From: Bacteroidales bacterium
Lineage (GTDB): Bacteria > Bacteroidota > Bacteroidia > Bacteroidales > P3
NCBI GenBank assembly: GCA_017633985.1
Contig: JAGBOF010000029.1
Span: forward strand, 1-64,000
Reading direction: 5' to 3'
Length of the DNA stretch: 64,000 bases
Positions 1 to 7,167 of the stretch are shown in pieces (position 1 is the first letter of the stretch; every line of letters begins with the position of its first letter). Under the pieces are notes generated by a model. The model saw only the letters and a list, made by a program, of their open reading frames with translations, was not told the origin of the DNA and made no database searches. The translations under genes were made by a program, and so were the position numbers.

Positions 1-1110
1 GAATGTCCTGACCGTTTCGGGCATTATAAAAAACACCCAGAAGCTGATACTGTTATCTGTAAGGATGTGCTGAACTATGCCGATTTCTTCAAAAATATAT
101 ATCCGTATTTCGGAGTAAAGCATAAGGATTCTGACTGGTTTAAAGGTTACCTTATAGGTTCAAATACCTACGAAGTTGAAGAGTTCGCCCAGCCCTGGCA
201 TCTGGACACTGCAAGCTATATCTGCGGTATATATGTAAATATGTATAAACCTGGTGGAACTGAAGCCCCCGAATATTTTAAATTAATGGACACGAATTTT
301 AATGTTTTAACAAAGGCATTCCAAACAGCCTATCCTATCAATGGTACCATAATAAGTGAAAACGGCGATACTCTCTCAAAGGACGGAGAAAAATTCTATA
401 GCTACTATTTTAACAGACATGATATCAAAATTAAAGACTTTCTTCTTTCTGCAGACATAGCCCCTGAATGGCACAGCTTCTCGGGACATACATGCCGTAT
501 ATACGATCCCGAAAACGAAGAATTTTACAGAAGTGTTGATTTGCCGTATAATGAAATAGTAATGGGTGTAGTTCCTAAATGCTGTTCAGTTGATGTTGAC
601 CGTACACCTATATCGGGAAAAGATTGCCTTGATCTTCAACCAAGATATGCACATTCCGCCGGGCTAAAAGATGACCCGACAGGAGATACTATCAAATTAT
701 ATTCTGCCGAAGAAAGTCCTTGGTTAAAGAAAGACGGACAATGGAAACGCTTTTCCGAAGATACGGTCTATGATATCTATCAAAAAATGGTTCTGAACTT
801 TTTACCGATAATCCTTGTGCCTAAAGCACCGAAGGATACCGTAAGAGATACCAGCTCTTTGGCGGATGCCATGGCAGAAGCAAACTTATGGATATACCCT
901 AACCCTGTAAAAGATATCTTAACTATTCAAAGCGGTTTTACAATTCACCAAATAGATATATTTGACATATCAGGCAAAAGGGTTTATTCGGAAAAGACAT
1001 CAGTTAACAGCGTAGATATTGACGCATCACGCTTTACCGCAGGAACATATTCGGTAAGAATAGAAACCTCCCGCGGAACCATAACCCGCAAACTGATAAA
1101 ACAAAGTTAG
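1..1110 (+). CDS. T9SS cargo protein, 5'-truncated by window edge
   Basis: The reading frame is open from base 1, so the start and signal peptide lie outside the window. The visible part is a domain I do not recognise, followed by a C-terminal module of about 75 residues starting near LWIYPNPVKD and ending TRKLIKQS. The YPNP motif, the ISGKRV segment and the final basic residues are typical of a type A T9SS sorting domain, so the protein is probably exported across the outer membrane and attached or released there. It is paralogous to the genes at 1126 and 3363; the last ~430 bases are almost identical to the end of the 3363 copy, which suggests recent duplication or gene conversion. The next paralogue starts 15 bases downstream, so co-transcription is likely. 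Molecular function unknown. Confidence 0.8.
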   Translation, partial: ECPDRFGHYKKHPEADTVICKDVLNYADFFKNIYPYFGVKHKDSDWFKGYLIGSNTYEVEEFAQPWHLDTASYICGIYVNMYKPGGTEAPEYFKLMDTNFNVLTKAFQTAYPINGTIISENGDTLSKDGEKFYSYYFNRHDIKIKDFLLSADIAPEWHSFSGHTCRIYDPENEEFYRSVDLPYNEIVMGVVPKCCSVDVDRTPISGKDCLDLQPRYAHSAGLKDDPTGDTIKLYSAEESPWLKKDGQWKRFSEDTVYDIYQKMVLNFLPIILVPKAPKDTVRDTSSLADAMAEANLWIYPNPVKDILTIQSGFTIHQIDIFDISGKRVYSEKTSVNSVDIDASRFTAGTYSVRIETSRGTITRKLIKQS

Positions 1111-1125
1111 CAGGAGGACAAAGAA

Positions 1126-1704
1126 ATGAAAAGAATAATTTTAATAACAGTTGCATTGTTATCAGTAATGCAATTATCGGCACAGTCAAAACCTGATGCA
1201 AATAAACCAAGCAGGGACAAGTATGACACCTTGGTTGTATTCAACCCTATTGCAAACGTACCTAATTGGGATCAAGATATAACTCACGATTTCTATGATA
1301 CTATATTCAGAACATCATGGTACGAATGTCCTGACCGTTTCGGAAATTATAAACATATCAAAGGACTTGACACTGTTATCTGCAAGAATGTGCTGAACTA
1401 TGCCGATTTCTTCAAAAATATATATCCTTATTTCGGAGTAAAGCATAAGGATTCAGACTGGTTTAAAGGCTACCTTATAGGTTCAAATACCTACGAAGTT
1501 GAAGAATTTGCACAGCCTTGGCATTTGGACACGGCAAGTTATATCTGCGGTATATATGTAAATATGCATAAACCGAATGGGACTGAAGCCCCCGAATATT
1601 TTAAATTAATGGACACGAATTTTAATGTTTTAACAAAGGCATTCCAAACAGCCTATCCTATCAATGGTACCATAATAAGTGAAATCGGCGAAAAATTAAA
1701 TTAA
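1126..1704 (+). CDS. Truncated T9SS-cargo paralogue lacking the sorting domain
   Basis: A 192-residue paralogue of the flanking genes. It has a signal peptide (MKRIILITVALLSVMQLSAQ) and an AGGAGG SD at 1112-1117, eight bases before the ATG. It matches the 1-1110 gene closely until about 1680, then loses about seven codons and ends after GEKLN. Everything downstream, including the T9SS sorting domain, is missing, so the product should enter the periplasm but not be exported by T9SS. It is probably a remnant left by recombination that placed the 1713 gene here. I see no frameshift in the remaining frame; it may be expressed or be a decaying pseudogene. Confidence 0.65.
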   Translation: MKRIILITVALLSVMQLSAQSKPDANKPSRDKYDTLVVFNPIANVPNWDQDITHDFYDTIFRTSWYECPDRFGNYKHIKGLDTVICKNVLNYADFFKNIYPYFGVKHKDSDWFKGYLIGSNTYEVEEFAQPWHLDTASYICGIYVNMHKPNGTEAPEYFKLMDTNFNVLTKAFQTAYPINGTIISEIGEKLN

Positions 1705-1712
1705 AAAATAAC

Positions 1713-3347
1713 ATGAATATTAACATTAGAAAAAAGGCAACTTTTATGTTGCTTCTGTTAAGTCTGGCATTTACAGGACACAGTCAGACAATTAGTTTCA
1801 TACAAAGGATTTACCAATCGACAGAGGATTATAATGCAGATCCTGATCAAAACTCTTTAAAAGTGTTAGCGTATAAAAAAAACACAAAAATGACCTTGAG
1901 CAGAGATATTATAGACTATCATTTTAGACTGTCTCTATTTACACCTAATAAACTTTCTCCTATAGAAATGCGGTTTCCTGAAAAATACAAGATATCTGAT
2001 TTTGATATCTTGGGAGACACTGTCTATTTTGCAGGACAGGAAGGAGACAGCAACTGCTTTCTGGCTTATTTCAACATCAACAGTATGATTAACGCAGGCA
2101 ACACCGCTGTAAACATACCTATCAAATACACCTTAATAGGTAACAGTGCCAATGAACAATATATTTACAAAATCAAAGCATTTAAGAATGATGCTGGTGA
2201 ACGAATCGTTGCTGGTATAGGTAACTTCTATTACAGAGACTTGGCATATATGAAACCTGTATTTGGTCCTACAGGATCCTATTTAGAATGGGTTAATCCT
2301 CAAAAACACCGTCACAGTTATGTTATGTTTTATCATATAACAGAAGAAAACTATACTAATGACGGTACGGGAGATTTATCTGTCTTGGGCACAACAGGCA
2401 ATAAAGTCAACAGCATTGAATTCTACCGTAACCCCCTTAACAATAACAAACCTCTTGATTATGCTGAATTATTTGCAGACATAACAACAACTGATAAGTA
2501 TGTATGTATTCTATCCCATTCAGTATCTTCTTCAGACACATTATGGTCTGCGAGTTCTTCATTCGGAAACAGATTAATCTTAAGAACATTTGACAAAAAT
2601 ACTTTACAGCGAACAGGTTCAAGATATTTATTAATAAAAGATAGTCTTAACCACAACATGGAATTTCTTTCAGGACCTTCAAGTCTTCATATTACACATA
2701 CATTAGACAACTATGTAGCTGTCTCCTATGCATATGTAAATTATCAGTATCACGACACAGTAAGATTTGCGGTAGATAAAATAAATTTAAGTGACACCGC
2801 TTACAAAACAGTATCTTCAATAATAAGTGATGAAATTTTTTATTCATTTGAACTGATAGGAGATATAACTTTCAATTCTTTAAGTAATCAAGTTATGACT
2901 CTAATAAGGGATAGTTCCAACAATAGGGTATACCAACTGCAATTGAAAGAAAATACACCTGCAAACTCTACTAATAAGTACTTTATTTTAGACAATTGGG
3001 CCGAGACTGAACAAAAAACACGTCCTTTCTGGACCAACCTAAATGTAGATAGTAATTTCTATATGACAGCCATCGGAGTAGACTGTGATGATTTCTCAAT
3101 ACTTTTGGCAAATAAAAACATACAAAACATTTCCTGGAAATGTCTGCAATTTAAGAACGGTTCTATTAAAGAATGGAAGGATAAAACAAGACCGTGGTTA
3201 ACTATGCCAAATTTGGTACGATGCAATTTTGCAACAGGATACAATACTGGCACTGTCGAATTAGGGAATAACACTCGTATAACAAGAATAAGTAGCTTTT
3301 CAATACAGGCTAAAAGAGGTAAATCAATGATTACAAAATGCAATTAA
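1713..3347 (+). CDS. Secreted protein of unknown function
   Basis: A 544-residue protein with a clear signal peptide (residues 1 to about 24, ending GHSQT). The remainder is rich in Asn, Ser, Thr and aromatics and looks like beta-rich or propeller-like extracellular sequence; I recognise no family. Unlike its neighbours it has no C-terminal YPNP-type sorting domain and ends AKRGKSMITKCN. It begins nine bases after the truncated paralogue and ends 15 bases before the next full-length paralogue, so it sits inside the tandem family as if inserted. The ATG at 1713 is chosen because the signal peptide follows directly. Confidence 0.6.
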   Translation: MNINIRKKATFMLLLLSLAFTGHSQTISFIQRIYQSTEDYNADPDQNSLKVLAYKKNTKMTLSRDIIDYHFRLSLFTPNKLSPIEMRFPEKYKISDFDILGDTVYFAGQEGDSNCFLAYFNINSMINAGNTAVNIPIKYTLIGNSANEQYIYKIKAFKNDAGERIVAGIGNFYYRDLAYMKPVFGPTGSYLEWVNPQKHRHSYVMFYHITEENYTNDGTGDLSVLGTTGNKVNSIEFYRNPLNNNKPLDYAELFADITTTDKYVCILSHSVSSSDTLWSASSSFGNRLILRTFDKNTLQRTGSRYLLIKDSLNHNMEFLSGPSSLHITHTLDNYVAVSYAYVNYQYHDTVRFAVDKINLSDTAYKTVSSIISDEIFYSFELIGDITFNSLSNQVMTLIRDSSNNRVYQLQLKENTPANSTNKYFILDNWAETEQKTRPFWTNLNVDSNFYMTAIGVDCDDFSILLANKNIQNISWKCLQFKNGSIKEWKDKTRPWLTMPNLVRCNFATGYNTGTVELGNNTRITRISSFSIQAKRGKSMITKCN

Positions 3348-3362
3348 CAGGAGGGCAAAGAA

Positions 3363-4700
3363 ATGAAAAGAATAATTTTAATAACAGTTGCATTGATATC
3401 CGCAGTTCAATTATCAGCACAGACAAATCCATATACAAACAAACCAAGCAAAGACGAATACGACACATTGGTAGTTTTCAATCCTATCGCAAATGTACCC
3501 AATTGGAATTCTGATATAACGTACACAAAATTAGATACGGCATACAGGACTTTTTGGTGTGAAGAAATATGGAGTAAAGACAGCAGTCATGTAGTCAAAC
3601 ATATAGATCATCATGAACCTGACACTGTTATTGCAGAATATACCATGCACTATAATTATCCGTACAGAACTTGGATGTACCATAATATAAAAACCCATGA
3701 TTATCTTGTAGACGGAACAACCAAAGGTACTGTTATAGGATCAAATTCTTATAAAGTAGAAGCTTTCGCCCAACCATGGCATTTGGACACGGCAAGTTAT
3801 ATCTGCGGTATATATGTGGATATGTCCAAATCCGAAGGCACTGATTATAACACTCCTGAATACTTTAAACTAATGGACACAAACTTTAATGTCCTAACAC
3901 AAGTTTATCAAACAGCATCTCACGAGGGTGCCGTAATCATAGACGGAAACGGCGATACAGTACTTAATGAGGGAGAATCACTACATAATTATTATTTCGA
4001 CAAACATGATATAAAAATTAAAGACTTTATCCTCTCTGCAGACATATCGTTAAAAAGTGATTTTGCACAAATATTTAGCGGTCACACTTGCAGTATATAT
4101 GATCCTGATAATGATTCTCTGTATATGGCTAACGGACTTTCTACCGATAAAATCCTATTAGGTCTGTTCCCTGATAACATCCGCCCTATGGGACAATTCA
4201 CTGAAGTAAAAAAGATCTCGGGGAAACAACCCGAACATTTGCTTCCTCCGTGTCCTGATAAAAGTTATATTGTTGATACTATCAAATTATATTCTGCCGA
4301 AGAAAGTCCTTGGTTAAAGAAAGACGGACAATGGAAACGCTTTTCCGAAGATACCGTTTACGATATCTATCAAAAAATGGTCCTTAACTTTTTACCGATA
4401 ATCCTTGTGCCTAAAGCACCGAAGGATACCGTAAGAGACACCAGCTCTTTGGCTGATGCCATGGCAGAAGCCAACTTATGGATATACCCTAACCCTGTAA
4501 ACGACATCTTAACTATCCAAAGCGGCTTTACTATCCACCAAATAGATATATTTGATATATCAGGCAAAAGGGTTTATTCGGAAAAGACAGCCGTTAACAG
4601 TGTAGACATTGACGCTTCGCTCTTTACCGCAGGAACGTATTCAGTAAGAATAGAAACCTCCCGCGGAACCATAACCCGCAAACTGATAAAACAAAGTTAA
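3363..4700 (+). CDS. T9SS cargo protein, full-length paralogue
   Basis: This 445-residue protein is the only complete copy of the local family. Residues 1-20 form a signal peptide, followed by a roughly 340-residue domain of unknown function shared with the 1 and 1126 genes (motifs AQPWHLDTASYICGIYV and FKLMDTNFNVLT), then a T9SS type A sorting domain of about 75 residues ending RKLIKQS. An AGGAGG SD at 3349-3354 lies eight bases before the ATG and is nearly the same as that of the 1126 copy, so the duplicated block includes the upstream site. Expected location is the cell surface or medium. Transcription likely stops at the hairpin 62 bases downstream. Confidence 0.8.
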   Translation: MKRIILITVALISAVQLSAQTNPYTNKPSKDEYDTLVVFNPIANVPNWNSDITYTKLDTAYRTFWCEEIWSKDSSHVVKHIDHHEPDTVIAEYTMHYNYPYRTWMYHNIKTHDYLVDGTTKGTVIGSNSYKVEAFAQPWHLDTASYICGIYVDMSKSEGTDYNTPEYFKLMDTNFNVLTQVYQTASHEGAVIIDGNGDTVLNEGESLHNYYFDKHDIKIKDFILSADISLKSDFAQIFSGHTCSIYDPDNDSLYMANGLSTDKILLGLFPDNIRPMGQFTEVKKISGKQPEHLLPPCPDKSYIVDTIKLYSAEESPWLKKDGQWKRFSEDTVYDIYQKMVLNFLPIILVPKAPKDTVRDTSSLADAMAEANLWIYPNPVNDILTIQSGFTIHQIDIFDISGKRVYSEKTAVNSVDIDASLFTAGTYSVRIETSRGTITRKLIKQS

Positions 4701-4761
4701 AGTTAGAAATTTAAACAGGTTTTAAAATGTTTTTTATATAACTGATTAACAGTTCATACTG

Positions 4762-4799
4762 ATAACACGGCGTTTTAGAAAATTAAAACGCCGTGTTAT
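4762..4799. terminator. Perfect 16-bp hairpin, bidirectional terminator
   Basis: Bases 4762-4777 and 4784-4799 are perfect reverse complements around a six-base loop; T-rich sequence follows on the plus strand. It lies between the convergent ends of the T9SS cargo gene and rnr, and is formed by two complementary units of the 21-bp array that starts at 4763. Confidence 0.75.
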
Positions 4800-4888
4800 T
4801 TTATTAATCTGCGATATTATTTTACTGATCTGCGTGATTATTTTTTTAATCTGCGATGTTATTTTACTAATCTGCGTGATTATTTTTG
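4763..4888. repeat. 21-bp array A: six units
   Basis: Six contiguous 21-bp units start at 4763, 4784, 4805, 4826, 4847 and 4868. Cores are ACGGCGT, ACGCCGT, CTGCGAT, CTGCGTG, CTGCGAT and CTGCGTG, each followed by an A/T-rich half. The last four alternate between two variants, as if a 42-bp pair had duplicated. The array separates two convergent genes. Confidence 0.85.
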
Positions 4889-4922
4889 AATGATAACTTA
4901 CAAAACTTTTAAAGCGTCATTT

Positions 4923-7085
4923 TCACACAAGAGTCGGTATAAGTTGGAAGTTAATTTGCTTTTTCAACAGATTAACACTTATCACCCTTATCGTAACTTT
5001 CTGTCCCAACTGGTATGTATTGCCTGTTTCGGAACCTATGATCTGGTAATTGTCCTCATCAAGCATGTAGAAATCGTCCTTCAATGACGTCATCTTCACC
5101 AAACCTTCGCATTTGTTCTCGTCAATCATAACATAAATACCCCATTTGCTTACTCCGCTGACTTCGCCCGTAAACCTCTGCCCTATCTTATCGGAAAGGA
5201 ATTCGGCTTGCTTGTATTTAATGCTCTCATGTTCGGCATCGGCTGCTTTTCTTTCCATTTGGGAACAATGTACACAATATTCTTCAAACAGTTTCTTGTC
5301 TTCGCTTTCGCCGCCGTTGAGATAGGAGAACAACAGACGGTGCACCATCAAATCAGGGTAACGTCTGATAGGCGATGTGAAGTGGGTATAATAATCAAAA
5401 GCCAATCCGTAATGGCCTATATTGTCGGTTGAATAATAAGCTTTGCTCATCGTACGCAATGCAATATTGCTTATAAGGGTTTGTTGTGCTTTGCCTCTTA
5501 CTTGATCAAACACATCATTGTAGGATTTTACCAACTTATCTCTCGAAGCATTGTTTATCTTGTATCCGAACTTCGCTGCAAAGGTTTTAAATGTCTCAAC
5601 CTTTTCTTCGTTTGGCTCGTCATGCACACGGTATACGAATGTTTTCTCATGTTTTTTGGCTACCTTGCCTATTTCCTGTGCAACGGTTTTGTTGGCAAGC
5701 AACATAAATTCCTCAATCATCCAATGCGCTTCATCGGCTTGCTCTACATGCACCGAAACAGGGCGTTTTTCTTCGTCCAAATCGAACTTATATTCGGGAG
5801 AATCGAATTTGATGGCACCTTTTTCGAATCTTTTTTCCCTCAAAATCTTCGCTACTTTCCACAAAAGGGTTATTTGCGGTGAATAAGGGGATGGTTGGTA
5901 ATATGTTCCGTATTCGGAAGCTGCGATAATAGCCTGTGCTTGCTGATAAGTGAAGCGTTTGTTGGAATGGATAATGCTTTTGTCTATTGAATACGACACA
6001 ATCTCTGCTTTAGGCGTCATCTCAAAGACTACGCTGTATGTCAGCGAATCTTCGTCTTCCCTTAAAGAGCACAATTCATTGCAAAGTTTTTCAGGGAGCA
6101 TGGGAACCGTTCTGTCAACAAGATAAATACTCGTTGCACGTTTATAAGCTTCTTTGTCTATCTCGCTGTCAGGGGTAACGTAATGCGATACGTCGGCAAT
6201 ATGGACGCCTATCAAATAATTGTCATTGTCAAGTAATTTGAACGATACGGCATCATCAAAGTCTTTTGCGTCTTCAGGGTCGATAGTAAAGGTTATCATA
6301 TCCCTGTAATCCTTCCTTTGACTGATTTCTTTCTTGGTTATCTTACCCGAAATCTTCGAAGCCTCTTTCTCCACTTGTTTAGGAAACTCAACAGGAAGGT
6401 TGTTTGCCAAAAGAATACTCTGCATTTCCACTTCGTTCTCGCCGGGTTGTCCGAGTACTTTGACTATTTCGCCCACAGGCTGGTTGCTTGAAGGTTTCCA
6501 ATCCGTTATCTTAACGATGACCTTGCTGCCGTTTTCTATGCTTCTGTCATACTTATGAATCATTACCATGTATGGCAATTCGTTTTCATCGCATTGCACC
6601 AATGCCAAATCCTTCTTCTTTTTTATTATTCCCGCAAACTGTTCGCGCTTTCTCTGAATAATATCCACTATTTGACCTTCACGTTTTTTGTTTTTACGCT
6701 TCGGAAATACGTAAACTTTTACTTTATCGCCGTTAAGTGCCAAAGAAGTATTGCCGATATTTATCTTTATATCTTCGCTGCCGTCATCGGGAACAACGAA
6801 ATATTTGCCCGAACGACTTATGTCCACTACACCCGTAGTATAATGTTTTGCCGAAGATTCTTTATTTACATATTGAGGTTGCAAACGGTAGAGAGTTCCT
6901 TCCTTAACAAGAATATTCTCCGCTACCATGTTGCGTATTATCTCTTTAACGTCCTGTTTAATTCTCCTGTCCTTGAATCCCAAAATACCATACACCTGCT
7001 TGATTGAAAACTCCCGTAGGGTATTTTGTGCAAATACCGTAAGGACTTTCTTATCCAATCCTATAAATTTCTCTCTTTCACTCAT
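4923..7085 (-). CDS. rnr: Ribonuclease R
   Basis: A 720-residue 3'-to-5' exoribonuclease of the RNase II/R family that degrades structured RNA in the cytoplasm. N-terminal helix-turn-helix and cold-shock-like regions precede the catalytic RNB domain, which shows the Asp-rich signature TIDPEDAKDFDDAVS and the later TSPIRRYPDL and HYGLAFDYYTHFTSP motifs. A C-terminal S1 domain (GEVSGVSKWGIYVMID) completes the usual order. The frame extends further upstream, but the ATG at 7085 (MSEREKFIG) is chosen because the promoter element at 7107-7114 would put the transcript start inside that extension. Monocistronic, divergent from the murL-murD2 fusion. Confidence 0.93.
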   Translation of the reverse strand: MSEREKFIGLDKKVLTVFAQNTLREFSIKQVYGILGFKDRRIKQDVKEIIRNMVAENILVKEGTLYRLQPQYVNKESSAKHYTTGVVDISRSGKYFVVPDDGSEDIKINIGNTSLALNGDKVKVYVFPKRKNKKREGQIVDIIQRKREQFAGIIKKKKDLALVQCDENELPYMVMIHKYDRSIENGSKVIVKITDWKPSSNQPVGEIVKVLGQPGENEVEMQSILLANNLPVEFPKQVEKEASKISGKITKKEISQRKDYRDMITFTIDPEDAKDFDDAVSFKLLDNDNYLIGVHIADVSHYVTPDSEIDKEAYKRATSIYLVDRTVPMLPEKLCNELCSLREDEDSLTYSVVFEMTPKAEIVSYSIDKSIIHSNKRFTYQQAQAIIAASEYGTYYQPSPYSPQITLLWKVAKILREKRFEKGAIKFDSPEYKFDLDEEKRPVSVHVEQADEAHWMIEEFMLLANKTVAQEIGKVAKKHEKTFVYRVHDEPNEEKVETFKTFAAKFGYKINNASRDKLVKSYNDVFDQVRGKAQQTLISNIALRTMSKAYYSTDNIGHYGLAFDYYTHFTSPIRRYPDLMVHRLLFSYLNGGESEDKKLFEEYCVHCSQMERKAADAEHESIKYKQAEFLSDKIGQRFTGEVSGVSKWGIYVMIDENKCEGLVKMTSLKDDFYMLDEDNYQIIGSETGNTYQLGQKVTIRVISVNLLKKQINFQLIPTLV

Positions 7086-7106
7086 TGTTTTAAAATTTTC
7101 AGATTG

Positions 7107-7114
7107 CAAAGATA
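7107..7114 (-). promoter_or_regulatory. Promoter -7 element of rnr
   Basis: TATCTTTG on the minus strand matches the Bacteroidota -7 consensus TAnnTTTG and predicts a leader of about 16 bases before the chosen rnr start. Confidence 0.6.
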
Positions 7115-7167
7115 ATATATTCTTAAAAAGTTTTTGTAATTTCGCATAAATTTTTAATAAAACGGCT

